DNA from: Desulfarculales bacterium UBA696
Lineage (GTDB): Bacteria > Desulfobacterota > Syntrophobacteria > Syntrophobacterales > Syntrophobacteraceae
NCBI GenBank assembly: GCA_002298995.1
Contig: DBMO01000048.1
Coordinates: 1 to 32,388, forward strand
Length of the DNA stretch: 32,388 bases
Direction of reading: 5' to 3'
Position numbers and translations under genes: made by a program. Under the pieces are notes generated by a model. That model saw nothing but the letters and a program-made list of their open reading frames with translations, searched no databases and had not been told where the DNA came from. The stretch's first letter is position 1. Each line of letters begins with the position of its first letter. Below, in pieces: positions 7,510 through 15,422 of this stretch.

Positions 7510-7776
7510 ATGGCACATAAAAAAGCTGGCGGAAGCTCCCGAAACGGCCGAGACAGCGCCGGACAGCGAAGGGGAGTTAAAAAGTACGGCGGTGAATTCG
7601 TTCGCGCCGGAAACATCATCGTTCGGCAACTGGGGACCAAGTTTCATCCCGGACTCAACGTCGGGATGGGAAGGGACTACACACTTTTCGCACTGCAGGA
7701 CGGGCTTGTAACTTTCGAAAATTATGACAAGCTGCGCCAGCAGATCAGCGTCTATCCCGTTCCCACGGAATCCTAG
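7510..7776 (+). CDS. rpmA: 50S ribosomal protein L27 (bL27)
   Basis: An 88-residue ribosomal protein whose N-terminus reaches the peptidyl-transferase centre. It has the typical start MAHKKAGGSSRNGRDSAGQR, then GVKKYGGEFVRAGNIIVRQLG and KFHPGLNVGMGRDYTLFAL. Length and order are standard. The start has an upstream GGAGGAAT. It forms an operon with rplU, but the spacer between them (127 nt) is longer than usual and carries a palindromic repeat. The gene obgE, often third in this operon, is not present downstream. Confidence 0.97.
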   Translation: MAHKKAGGSSRNGRDSAGQRRGVKKYGGEFVRAGNIIVRQLGTKFHPGLNVGMGRDYTLFALQDGLVTFENYDKLRQQISVYPVPTES

Positions 7777-7810
7777 CTTTCCTTCCAAGACAGCTTCCAA
7801 TTAAAATTCC

Positions 7811-7855
7811 GAAGCTCCCCTCCGCCTATGTCCGGCGCGAGGGGAGCTTCCGTTT
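7811..7855 (+). terminator. Terminator of the rplU-rpmA operon
   Basis: A 12-bp stem (GAAGCTCCCCTC at 7811-7822 with GAGGGGAGCTTC at 7839-7850), an inner CGCC/GGCG pairing, then CGTTTTG. It begins 35 nt after the rpmA stop. The T-run is short, but the stem is perfect. Confidence 0.75.
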
Positions 7856-7979
7856 TGTCCTCCCGCGACACCTTCACGGCTGTCGTGTTCAAATTCCGCA
7901 TCCAAAAGTAATATATTCAAGGCGCGTAGCCCATCTTCCGATATCTAGCTTATAACGTTTACTTAGGATCGGAGAGACC

Positions 7980-8273
7980 ATGGATATCATTATCGGTGGA
8001 ACCACTCGTGTCGGCCCCGGCGGCGGGCAGGGGAAATCGGATTCGGAGACCGCGCTGGTCGAGGCAAAACTCCTCGACATCAGGAGCCCTCGCAGGCGGC
8101 GCGGAAGTCCTCCCAATGGGGCGGAAAGACGCGAACATTCGCAATCCGGCGACCCCGCCGAAGGCAGGGTGGTCGTTTTGCTGATTCCTGAAGGTCAAAA
8201 GGTCCCAAGGGGCGTGGAATCAGGAAACTACCGGATATTTTTGAGGTTTGTTCCTCGATATCGCGCCAGGTGA
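7980..8273 (+). CDS. Small hypothetical protein, basic and glycine-rich
   Basis: A possible 97-residue protein starting at ATG 7980 with GGAG about 6 nt upstream. It has a Gly-rich start (MDIIIGGTTRVGPGGG), an Arg-rich middle (RSPRRRRGSPP) and a more hydrophobic C-terminal part (RVVVLLIPEGQKVPRG). No family is recognised. In its favour are the ribosome-binding site and the position between a terminator and hisB. Against it are the unusual composition and a comparable open frame on the opposite strand, so it may be non-coding. Confidence 0.4.
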   Translation: MDIIIGGTTRVGPGGGQGKSDSETALVEAKLLDIRSPRRRRGSPPNGAERREHSQSGDPAEGRVVVLLIPEGQKVPRGVESGNYRIFLRFVPRYRAR

Positions 8274-8285
8274 GATTGCCGTTAT

Positions 8286-8317
8286 CCGGAACCCGGGCGC
8301 CGTTTTACGGCGGTCCG
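8286..8317. repeat. Hairpin after the hypothetical gene
   Basis: TCCGGA and GCGCCG pair with CGGCG and TCCGGA across a TTTTA loop. The structure is imperfect and no T-run follows. It could be a weak 3' structure or a repeat remnant. Confidence 0.35.
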
Positions 8318-8351
8318 GAGAACTTCGCCATTCTGAGCCCCAGACCTTGCC

Positions 8352-8376
8352 GCCAGGCTGGAAAGCCTGCCCCCAC
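8352..8376. repeat. Short palindromic repeat (AGGCTGGAAAGCCTGCCC copy)
   Basis: This is the reverse orientation of the repeat at 7469. CAGGCT and AGCCTG pair across GGAA and are followed by CCCCCAC. It sits in the 276-nt gap before hisB. Confidence 0.7.
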
Positions 8377-8549
8377 ACGCAGTTGTACCCCTCGGATCAT
8401 ATTTTAGACTCTTGACTCCCTTCCTCTAATGAACGATTTCCTTGAATTTTCCAGGCGTGAATGTATTGTGTGCACTCACATAGGTGCATAGTCGAAATAG
8501 CAGCGGCTTTGAAACCGCTCAAAAAACGATCATTCAAACGGAGAAAAAT

Positions 8550-9143
8550 ATGGCGGGCCAGCGAAAAGGCACTGTGAAAAGGGAGACCAAGGAGACGCAG
8601 ATTTCCGCCGAAATAGTTCTTGATGGAACCGGCAGGGCGGAAATCAACACGGGGGTCCCCTTCCTCGATCACATGCTGACGCTTTTTGCGGTGCACGGGC
8701 TTTTCGACCTGACCGTCAAGGCCACGGGCGACCTGGACGTGGATGCCCACCATACGGTCGAAGATGTCGGGATCTGTATCGGAACGGCTCTGGACAAGGC
8801 CCTGGGGGACCGTAGCGGGATAAAGCGGTATGGGGATTTTACGGTCCCCATGGATGAGGCCCTGGCATCGGTTACGCTTGACCTTTCGAACAGGCCTTTT
8901 CTGGTTTATAGCGCCGTGCCGATGGCGGACCGGACCGGGGAGTTCGAAACCGAGCTTGCCCCGGAGTTTTTCAGGGCTTTTGCCCAGCATGGCGGGGTGA
9001 CGCTGCACGTCCGCATTCAATACGGCTCGAATACGCACCACATGCTGGAGGCCGCATTCAAGGCATGGGCTCGCGCCCTCGCAATAGCGGTATCGCTCGA
9101 TCCGCGCCGAAGCGGGGTCCCTTCTTCGAAGGGAAAGCTTTAG
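8550..9143 (+). CDS. hisB: Imidazoleglycerol-phosphate dehydratase
   Basis: A 197-residue monofunctional enzyme of histidine biosynthesis, converting imidazole-glycerol-3-phosphate to imidazole-acetol-phosphate with manganese. The two metal-binding repeats are seen: DAHHTVEDVG (His67, His68, Glu71) and NTHHMLEAAFKAWA near the C-terminus. FLDHML near residue 39 is also typical. The ATG at 8550 has GGAG 6 nt upstream; an in-frame ATG at 8484 would add residues outside the family. There is no fused phosphatase domain as in enteric HisB. No other his genes flank it, so the pathway is scattered in this genome. Confidence 0.97.
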   Translation: MAGQRKGTVKRETKETQISAEIVLDGTGRAEINTGVPFLDHMLTLFAVHGLFDLTVKATGDLDVDAHHTVEDVGICIGTALDKALGDRSGIKRYGDFTVPMDEALASVTLDLSNRPFLVYSAVPMADRTGEFETELAPEFFRAFAQHGGVTLHVRIQYGSNTHHMLEAAFKAWARALAIAVSLDPRRSGVPSSKGKL

Positions 9144-9163
9144 GCGCTGTTGACCAAATGTAT

Positions 9164-9195
9164 TGCAGGGCAGGACTGGTAAACCTGCCCCTGCA
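9164..9195. repeat. Diverged palindromic repeat after hisB
   Basis: TGCAGGGCAGG (9164-9174) pairs with CCTGCCCCTGCA (9184-9195). The GGCAGG...CCTGCCC core matches the 7469 family, but with a different loop. It could also help end the hisB transcript, although there is no T-run. Confidence 0.5.
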
Positions 9196-9260
9196 GTTTG
9201 GACATCTCCGGCTTGTAACAAAACCCTGGTAGTGGGTAAAAAGGTAATAGGGGAGAGGGC

Positions 9261-9697
9261 ATGAAAATCTTTCTTAGTATTTTCATTGGCTATCTTCTTT
9301 CAGGCATATCCCAAGTTGTTCGGGATATTGGAGCAAACCCGATTGATAAACCAGGTTGGGCAAGAGAACCTGCACTCACCAAAGCCATTTTAATAGCTGC
9401 CACATGGCCGGTCAGACCATTCGCGGAAAGATTGCTTGGCCAAAACAAAAAGCTAGAGAAATCGCCTTTTGTTCTATCGGGGTAATCTGGCAATGGACTA
9501 TTTTTGCTCTGGCAGTCTATGTCTGTATAACCATTGCCGATTATCTGTTCAGAAACCTATTGTTAAAAATTATAGCCATGGCTGTCCTGGCCCCTCTGAG
9601 TTTCCTGGTGATCCTGCCGTTATTTGCCTTTCTTGGCACGCCGATCCAGCTAGTATTTTGCGGCATCATTGATTTCCTGTTCCCAAGGAAAGAATGA
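9261..9697 (+). pseudogene. Small membrane-protein gene interrupted by a frameshift
   Basis: The first frame starts at ATG 9261, with a GGGGAGAGGG site, and stops near 9485 after 74 residues (MKIFLSIFIGYLLSG...LLGQNKK). A second frame without its own start signal continues to 9697 with two clear membrane segments (WTIFALAVYVCITIADYLF and IIAMAVLAPLSFLVILPLF). Joining them at the A-run 9447-9451 (AACAAAAAGC) gives one coherent protein of about 145 residues, with NKK followed by AREIAF. One missing A would explain the break. It may be a real mutation, a sequencing error, or -1 ribosomal slippage on C AAA AAG, a weaker relative of the A AAA AAG slippery site. The function is unknown. Confidence 0.65.
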
Positions 9698-9730
9698 GCC
9701 TGAGACAAAACCATGCTTCAGCCTAAAAAT

Positions 9731-9961
9731 GCCCTGAAAGGGCGTCATAATCCAGCCCAGGGTCAGCGCTGAGCGCCACCCTGGGAGGATGTGGCCTCAA
9801 ATGACTTTCCCTGAAAGGGATACATAAAAAACCAATTGGAATCTCTATGCCACCGGCCTATGGAATTATTAAACCCTTTCAGGGTATGAATTCCTCTTGA
9901 CCACCTACCCAGGGTGGCGCTGGCGCTGACCCTGGGCTGGAATATGATGCCCTTTCAGGGC
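9731..9961. repeat. Nested palindromic element, copy 1 (MITE-like, no coding capacity)
   Basis: Outer arms of about 55 nt (9731-9785 and 9907-9961) are near-perfect reverse complements; each carries GCCCTGAAAGGGC or its complement, and CCCAGGGTGGCGCTGGCG or its complement. Inner arms with CCCTGAAAGGG (9809-9819) and CCCTTTCAGGG (9874-9884) nest inside. The left two-thirds, read on the minus strand, is collinear with 17138-17277. No open frame or transposase is present. Confidence 0.8.
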
Positions 9962-10044
9962 GACCCTTTTGGGGGCCGTAGCGAGATATATTTCCGGCGA
10001 ATATTTATGTGCTTCCGGATCAACTCCAAATAACCCAGCTCCAG

Positions 10045-10065
10045 CGGCAGGCTGTAAAGCCTGCA
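10045..10065. repeat. Short palindromic repeat (CGGCAGGCTGTAAAGCCTGCA)
   Basis: GCAGGCT and AGCCTGC pair across GTAA. It belongs to the family first seen at 7469 and lies in the convergent spacer before panE. Confidence 0.65.
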
Positions 10066-10139
10066 CCTCCTCTTTGGCTATATAAAAGCCATAACACCAC
10101 ATTTATTCTCAGCCTTAAATTGAGGCGCCCTCGCTGTGG

Positions 10140-11066
10140 TTAGTCCCGGAGCGCCTTCAAATTGGCAGGCTTGAGCATCGCGTAGGCGAGCCCCATGACC
10201 GGAGTCGGGACCCCATATTTCTCGCCCATTTGCGCCACTATGCCCACAAGGGATTCCAGTTCGGCGGGCTTTCCGCATTCCATATCCCGCTGCATCGAGG
10301 TTCTCATCGACGGCGCGCTATTGTCGGTAAAGGCGAGTGTTTTTTCGACCACGTCGGCATCAAGCGCGACACCCGCGGCCGCACCCACCGCCGCCACTTC
10401 CCCGATTGCGGCGGCAAGGGCCGAACGGGCTTCGGGAACGTCGCGGAAATCGCCAAACGGTGAGCGCGTAAGGCAGCTTATCGCGGCAACCGGTGCAATA
10501 AATGCGAATTTTGTCCAAATAAGCCTGGAGATGTTATCGCTTAGCTCGACAGATGCGCCCGTGGTCCGGAGAGCTTCGAAAACCGCAAGGGCCCTTGGGG
10601 TAATTTCACCGCTTAACTCACCCACCGCGATTCTGCGAAAATCGCTGTACTGGCCGATAACTCCCGGCTCCTCGATTGCGGCGGACAGCCAGGTGACACC
10701 GCCGACGAGGTGTTCCATGCCGACCGCCGCTCCGATCCTTTCCACCGAATCGACACCGTTTTGCAGGGGCAACACTATCGTATCACGCCCCACCATCGGC
10801 CTGATTGCCTTTGCCGCATCATCGGTGTGGTAGGTCTTGGTGGTAAAGATTATCAGGTCGACCGGGCCGATATCCGCCGGTTTGTCGGTTGCCCTCGCGG
10901 GAGCAACTGTGAAATCGCCGTGTACGCTCTTAACCCTGAGGCCCTTATCGAGGATGGCCCGAAGATGGGCGCCGCGCGCGATAAAGGCCACGTCGTGTCC
11001 TTTTAACGCAAGCAACCCGCCGTAATACCCTCCAACACCCCCCGTACCCATTATCGCGATTTTCAT
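10140..11066 (-). CDS. panE: 2-dehydropantoate 2-reductase (ketopantoate reductase)
   Basis: A 308-residue NADPH-dependent enzyme that reduces ketopantoate to pantoate in CoA biosynthesis. The N-terminal Rossmann fold has MGTGGVGGYYGG, followed by FTTKTY and PLQNGVDS. The catalytic Lys falls in LIWTKFAFIAPVAAISC, and the helical C-terminal domain contains PSMRTSMQRDMECGKPAELESLVG, typical of the family. Of two adjacent start codons (ATGATG at 11069 and 11066), the second has GGAG at a better distance (7 nt). It does not share an operon with panB or panC here. Paralogues of unknown substrate exist, so the exact substrate is inferred. Confidence 0.9.
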   Translation of the reverse strand: MKIAIMGTGGVGGYYGGLLALKGHDVAFIARGAHLRAILDKGLRVKSVHGDFTVAPARATDKPADIGPVDLIIFTTKTYHTDDAAKAIRPMVGRDTIVLPLQNGVDSVERIGAAVGMEHLVGGVTWLSAAIEEPGVIGQYSDFRRIAVGELSGEITPRALAVFEALRTTGASVELSDNISRLIWTKFAFIAPVAAISCLTRSPFGDFRDVPEARSALAAAIGEVAAVGAAAGVALDADVVEKTLAFTDNSAPSMRTSMQRDMECGKPAELESLVGIVAQMGEKYGVPTPVMGLAYAMLKPANLKALRD

Positions 11067-11096
11067 CATACCTCTCCGTGAAAAAAATGCCTCATT

Positions 11097-11214
11097 CACC
11101 AAGAAGAACACGAAGTGCACGAAGGTAGGGCAGTCATCTTTTTTGAGATACCACCATTGAGAAATTTTTCAGGCGGCCGGCGCCCAATGGAATACTTGGT
11201 ACTCTTCGTGGTGA
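11097..11214. repeat. Inverted-repeat element (CACCAAGAAGAACACGAAG type)
   Basis: The left end, CACCAAGAAGAACACGAAGT (11097-11116), is matched in reverse complement by ACTTGGTACTCTTCGTGGTG at 11195-11214. The right end abuts the stop codon of the MscS gene at 11215. The interior is non-coding. It looks like a small terminal-inverted-repeat insertion. Confidence 0.6.
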
Positions 11215-12657
11215 TTATGCCTTGGCCGTGTAAATTTTGGGCTTCTCGGGCTCTACTCCCTCGAATGTGTCCGGGTCGATTCCATCGGACTCGAGGTTAT
11301 AGACCGCCTGGGTCGGGTAGGCAAACTCGATTTCTTCTTCCCGGAAACGGCGCATTATCTCGAGGCAAGTACGCTGCAGCCATTCCTGGTATTTCCAGAA
11401 ATCACCCGGAAAGTACCAGGCGAAAACCGAAATATTCAGACTCCAGTCGTTAAAGCCGTTGAAGTGGACACGGGGTGGATGGTCTTCGCGCATGCCCTCG
11501 TGGTTTTCCAGTGTCCCGGCGATTATTTCCACTGCCCGTTCGACTTTCTCGGGAGGAGTCGAGCAGGTGAGTCCGAAATTGGCGCTCCAGCGCAGGTAGT
11601 TTCTCTTTCCGATGTTTTCGAGCGGTGAATTTATGATTTTCTCGTTCGGAATCGATACCAGGTTGCCGGTCAGGGTGCGAATGCGCGTGCTGCGAAAGCC
11701 CACTTCCTCGACAAAACCATCGTGCTTGTCGATTATTATCCTCTCCCCGACCTGGAAAGGCTTGTCCAGCAGGATGGTGAGGCTCCCCAGAAAGTTGGCT
11801 ATGGAGTCCTTTCCCGCCAGGGCAAAGGCCAGGCCGCCGATCCCGAGTGAGGCGACAAGGGGCCCAATCTCGATGCCGGTCATGTTCTGGACCACCATGA
11901 TGCCGCCGACCACTATCACGAATCCCTTGAACGTTTTGCTGATAAGCGGGAAAAGCATGTCGTTAATGCTTTTGTCGCCTGTCCTGGTCCAGGTGTGCAT
12001 TCTGGAATCGGCTATGCTGATGAACCTGTAGATAAACCAGAAAAGTGCAATGGTCCCGCCAAAGTCCGCGGCCTTCCCCGCCGCGCGGTGGACCAGGCCG
12101 AAACCGCCGGGTGAGTCGAAGCTCGCCCAGATGGGCGAGAGCGCCCAATAGATACCGTAGACCTTCACAAAGAGCGAAAGCGGGCTGGTGAGCGCTTCGA
12201 GCAATAGATCGCACCAGGTTAACTCGGTCCCGCATCTTTTGAGTCTCATCGCGATAAGGCGCTGAATCACCCTATCAAGGCCGGTCACGAACAGCAGGAG
12301 CCCCGCGCAGACCAGCAACCTCAGCCAGCTTATGCCACCAAAGGCAGTCGCGCTGATCCACTTGCCCATGCTTTTCGAGGCATTCTTGCCCACCTGGTCG
12401 ATGCTTTTCCCGAGCGCTTCCCCTGCTTCATCGATCTTTTCCGCATTGATCGGCACCGGGACGTCTTCCGGCTGGAGCATCGGGATTCCGGTCTGGACGG
12501 GCTTGTCGGCGGCTTGATCAGGCTGAGTCGCGCCGGATTTTGCGGTCGGCTGACTTTTTTGAGCCTGAGCCGCGTCGGCGGCAAAACAAGGGGAAGCGAG
12601 CGCCAGCAAAATAAAAAGTAAGAGTGCTGCACGGATAAACTTACTGGTGGAAATCAT
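11215..12657 (-). CDS. Mechanosensitive ion channel, MscS family
   Basis: A 480-residue inner-membrane channel expected to open under membrane tension and release solutes on hypo-osmotic shock. A signal peptide (about 1-27, ending SPCFA) is followed by a ~90-residue periplasmic stretch with Ala, Gln and Pro. Four membrane segments then precede the pore helix region PLVASLGIGGLAFALAGKDSIANFLGSL, and the cytosolic beta domain has LLDKPFQVGERI, GFVEEVGFRSTRIRT and VSIPNEKIINSPLENIGKR. It is longer than E. coli MscS (286) because of the signal peptide and extra helices, as in MscM/YbdG-like proteins. Repeat elements lie on both sides. Confidence 0.93.
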   Translation of the reverse strand: MISTSKFIRAALLLFILLALASPCFAADAAQAQKSQPTAKSGATQPDQAADKPVQTGIPMLQPEDVPVPINAEKIDEAGEALGKSIDQVGKNASKSMGKWISATAFGGISWLRLLVCAGLLLFVTGLDRVIQRLIAMRLKRCGTELTWCDLLLEALTSPLSLFVKVYGIYWALSPIWASFDSPGGFGLVHRAAGKAADFGGTIALFWFIYRFISIADSRMHTWTRTGDKSINDMLFPLISKTFKGFVIVVGGIMVVQNMTGIEIGPLVASLGIGGLAFALAGKDSIANFLGSLTILLDKPFQVGERIIIDKHDGFVEEVGFRSTRIRTLTGNLVSIPNEKIINSPLENIGKRNYLRWSANFGLTCSTPPEKVERAVEIIAGTLENHEGMREDHPPRVHFNGFNDWSLNISVFAWYFPGDFWKYQEWLQRTCLEIMRRFREEEIEFAYPTQAVYNLESDGIDPDTFEGVEPEKPKIYTAKA

Positions 12658-12767
12658 TAAAAATTGACTCCATTTCTATACTGCGCGGACAAAAGTTCCG
12701 GTAATTGTAAAAAAGGGCGAGCATCATTTCAAGGGAGCTGTCACAACGAGGGCGCGGCCCAGCGGAT

Positions 12768-12918
12768 TTTCACCGCGGAGAACGCGGAGGACGCAAAGAA
12801 AGGTCTGAGCAAAACCATTTAGTCATCGCATGTTATTTAGTAAAACTTTGAAGCTTTCGGAATACCCGATAGCCTCTGTTATTTTTTCCTCGGCGTTCTC
12901 CGAATTCTCAGCGGTGAA
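12768..12918. repeat. Inverted-repeat element (TTCACCGCGGAGAACGCGGAGG type)
   Basis: The left end (12769-12802, TTCACCGCGGAGAACGCGGA...) is matched in reverse complement by the right end (about 12885-12918, ...GAATTCTCAGCGGTGAA). The right end lies 5 nt from the stop codon of the SPOR gene. The interior (~80 nt) has no gene. It is a second element type, different from 11097-11214. Confidence 0.65.
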
Positions 12919-12923
12919 TCTAA

Positions 12924-14027
12924 TTAATCCTCGGCTGATGCTTTTGCCGGGATGGGCTTTTTAGGTTTAGCGGAAGCGGCCGGCAGTTTCTGCGCCGGTT
13001 GAAGCTTTTTGGCTGCTATCGGCTTTTCCGCTTTTTTATCAGCCGCGGGGGCTACCGATTTCTTTGCTGGAGCTTGAGCCGGAGCCGCGGGTTTCACAGC
13101 TTGCTTGGCAACGGCCGGTTTTTTCATGGCCGCTTTTGCCGCTGGAGTCTCCAAGCCGCAGGCGACGGCACTTTTTATTACCGTGGGACTAACCTTCTGT
13201 TCGCTTTTTAACTGTTCCGCCAAAGTCGATGCCTTGCTCATGCTGGGGACGGGTTTTGTCACCACGGTGTAGGCGTAGCCGCCTCCAGCGGAGGAAGGAC
13301 ATAAGGAAACATCATATCCCTTTTTACGGAGCCTCCCCAAGACCTCATCCGCCGATTGCTTTTCCTTATAGCAGCCGACCTGGACTGAAAAACTTCCGGC
13401 TTTGCCTGCCGTGACCGCTTTGGTCTCGGGCTTTGCTCCGGGTGCGGCGGCGGCGCTTTCGGGCTTTTCGGAAACAGGAGCCGTTTTAGCGGTTTTGGCC
13501 TGCTCCTTTTTCTCCCTCTTTTCAGCTTTTTGCGGTTGCTGTTGCGCCTTCTCGGGTTGTTTTTGCGCCTGTGAAGCCGGCGGCGCCTTCTGGGTCAGCG
13601 CAGGCGCCTGGGTATCCTTCGGAAATATATCCCTTGGGACCTGTTCAGGCGGTTTGACGGTCTGAGCGGGTTCCGGCGGCTGTACGGGCTGCTGGGGCGC
13701 CGGCTGCGGCTCGACGCTCGGCGCCGGTTCCGGCGGTTTTGCCTGCTCTGCCGGAGCTTCGGGTTTGGCGGCGAGGACACCCGGGGTTCCCGGGGCAGTC
13801 TCACCCGGTGCGGGTTCCGGCGGTCTGGGGAGTTCCTTTCTTACGGATTGCTTTTCCGGCAAAGCTCTCCTGGATGCTTCCCTGGTTTTAGAATTCAACA
13901 GGTAGGACGCCGCAACGACCGCCAAGCTGATGCCAAGAATCGCCCACAGCAAGTATTTCACGTATGGCGGCCCACCTTCCGGCCCTTTGCCTGCCCCTCC
14001 TCGTCGCAAAAAGACCTTCTTTTGCAT
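12924..14027 (-). CDS. SPOR-domain membrane protein with Pro/Ala/Lys-rich linker
   Basis: A 367-residue bitopic protein. A short basic cytosolic segment (MQKKVFLRRGG) precedes one membrane helix (about 24-43, VKYLLWAILGISLAVVAAS). A long low-complexity linker of Pro, Ala, Glu, Lys and Gln follows. The SPOR domain at about 211-285 (SFSVQVGCYKEKQSADEVLGRLRKKGYDVSL) binds glycan strands lacking stem peptides at division sites. The C-terminus is another Ala/Lys/Pro tail. The role is presumably in cell division or peptidoglycan remodelling, as for FtsN and DedD. It lies 19 nt downstream of the aminotransferase on the same strand, so the two are probably cotranscribed although functionally unrelated. 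Confidence 0.88.
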   Translation of the reverse strand: MQKKVFLRRGGAGKGPEGGPPYVKYLLWAILGISLAVVAASYLLNSKTREASRRALPEKQSVRKELPRPPEPAPGETAPGTPGVLAAKPEAPAEQAKPPEPAPSVEPQPAPQQPVQPPEPAQTVKPPEQVPRDIFPKDTQAPALTQKAPPASQAQKQPEKAQQQPQKAEKREKKEQAKTAKTAPVSEKPESAAAAPGAKPETKAVTAGKAGSFSVQVGCYKEKQSADEVLGRLRKKGYDVSLCPSSAGGGYAYTVVTKPVPSMSKASTLAEQLKSEQKVSPTVIKSAVACGLETPAAKAAMKKPAVAKQAVKPAAPAQAPAKKSVAPAADKKAEKPIAAKKLQPAQKLPAASAKPKKPIPAKASAED

Positions 14028-14046
14028 CTCCCCTCCCCCGCCTCTA

Positions 14047-15234
14047 CTACAGGCTCTTCGCCGCCCTTATAGCCCTTTCGAATCCGGGCAGCGACCCTTC
14101 GATTAAACGGTCGTCAACGCAATAGGCAATTCGGAAATGGCCCGGTCCCCCGAATCCGGTCCCCGGAACAACCAGTATGTTCTCCTCCTGGAGAAGCTTT
14201 ACGAACTGGATGTCGTCGGGAATTGGCGATCTCGGAAAAAGATAGAAAGCGCCGCCCGGAACCGTTAGTTCGTAGCCAAACGAGGTAAGCGCCTCTACCA
14301 GCCGGTCCCTCTTGCGCTTGTATATGTCAACATCGACACAGACCCCCTGGAGTTCCACGACGAGCCGCTGCATCATGGCCGGGGCGTTCACGAAGCCAAG
14401 GATCCGGTTTGCGAGTGTCAGGGCGTCCATCACCCCCGCTGGGTCATCGATATCCGGACCGACCGCCACAAAACCGATCCGCTCGCCTGGAAGCGAGAGG
14501 TCCTTCGAATAAGAACTCGTGATGAGCGAGTTTGGGTAGTGCTGGAAAATGCAGGGCACGGCCTGATTGTCGTACACTATCTTGCGGTACGGCTCATCTG
14601 AGACAAGATATATTGTGTGGCCGATTTCACGGCTTTTTTCCTGTAAAATTCCGCCGAGCCCCGAGAGCGATTCGGCTGAATAGATCTGCCCGGTTGGGTT
14701 GTTTGGCGAGTTTATCAAAACGACCTTGGTTTTCGGCCCGATCGCCTGCTTTATCTTGTCGAGGTCGAGAGTGAAATCGGGCTTTGTGGGAACGGGTTTC
14801 AGCACCCCGCCGTGATTGTCGGAATAGAACCCGTATTCCACGAAAAAGGGCGCGGGGCAGATAACTTCATCTCCCGGATCGAGCAGCGCCTTGAATATAA
14901 TATTGAGGCCCCCGGCGGCCCCGCAGGTCGCGATTATCCGGTCCTGGGCCATCGAGACGCAGTATTCTCCGCAAAGGTAGGCGGACAGCGCCGCGCGGGT
15001 ACTCTGGAGCCCGGCATTGGGCATGTAGGCGTGTGTTCCCGGCTCCTCACTCTTTGCCAGCTCGATCAGTTTCTCCCGCACGATGTCCGGAGGAGGAACA
15101 TTGGGATTGCCCAAACTGAAATCAAAGACCTTGTCCGCGCCGTGGATTTGCTTGAGGCGCCCGCCCTCTTCGAACATCTTTCGAATCCACGAGGATTTTT
15201 CCGAAAATTGACGCATTTTTGAGGAAATTGCCAT
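14047..15234 (-). CDS. PLP-dependent class I/II aminotransferase (aspartate aminotransferase-like)
   Basis: A 395-residue fold-type I aminotransferase. SPNNPTG is at 176-182, SDEPYRKIVYDN around 212-223, and the Schiff-base Lys244 lies in SSYSKDLSLPGERIGFV; a C-terminal GHFRIAYC carries the substrate-carboxylate Arg. These match aspartate/LL-DAP-type aminotransferases, but the amino donor and acceptor cannot be read from the sequence. The ATG at 15234 has GGAGG about 12 nt upstream, which is somewhat far. A promoter candidate lies at 15332-15361. The SPOR gene follows after 19 nt. Confidence 0.92.
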   Translation of the reverse strand: MAISSKMRQFSEKSSWIRKMFEEGGRLKQIHGADKVFDFSLGNPNVPPPDIVREKLIELAKSEEPGTHAYMPNAGLQSTRAALSAYLCGEYCVSMAQDRIIATCGAAGGLNIIFKALLDPGDEVICPAPFFVEYGFYSDNHGGVLKPVPTKPDFTLDLDKIKQAIGPKTKVVLINSPNNPTGQIYSAESLSGLGGILQEKSREIGHTIYLVSDEPYRKIVYDNQAVPCIFQHYPNSLITSSYSKDLSLPGERIGFVAVGPDIDDPAGVMDALTLANRILGFVNAPAMMQRLVVELQGVCVDVDIYKRKRDRLVEALTSFGYELTVPGGAFYLFPRSPIPDDIQFVKLLQEENILVVPGTGFGGPGHFRIAYCVDDRLIEGSLPGFERAIRAAKSL

Positions 15235-15331
15235 TCTGGTGCCAAACCTCCCTGGATCTGCCCTAAACTCTCATCCGGAGCCGGTATTCATTTACTCCCT
15301 ACTTAGTGAAAATCCTCCCCATTCCGGGGGC

Positions 15332-15361
15332 ACTATAAGAGAGATTCGCGTCCTTATGCAA
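15332..15361 (-). promoter_or_regulatory. Possible sigma70 promoter for the aminotransferase-SPOR operon
   Basis: Minus-strand TTGCAT (15361-15356), an 18-nt spacer, then TATAGT (15337-15332), about 98 nt before the start codon. The -10 box matches 5 of 6 positions and the -35 box 4 of 6. Confidence 0.45.
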
Positions 15362-15422
15362 GAAACTATTTGGGCGTCGCGGGTGTGGGTTGCGAGTTGC
15401 GGGTTGTGATATGAGTTCTCAT

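Noticed and set aside
8397..9221. A 274-codon minus-strand frame over hisB
   Set aside because: The plus-strand protein is clearly HisB with both metal-binding motifs; the antisense translation resembles nothing.
9731..9961. Could the repeated palindromes be a CRISPR array or a phage attachment site
   Set aside because: There are no regularly spaced identical repeats with unique spacers, no cas genes, and no integrase or tRNA nearby. Nested inverted arms fit a palindromic element instead.
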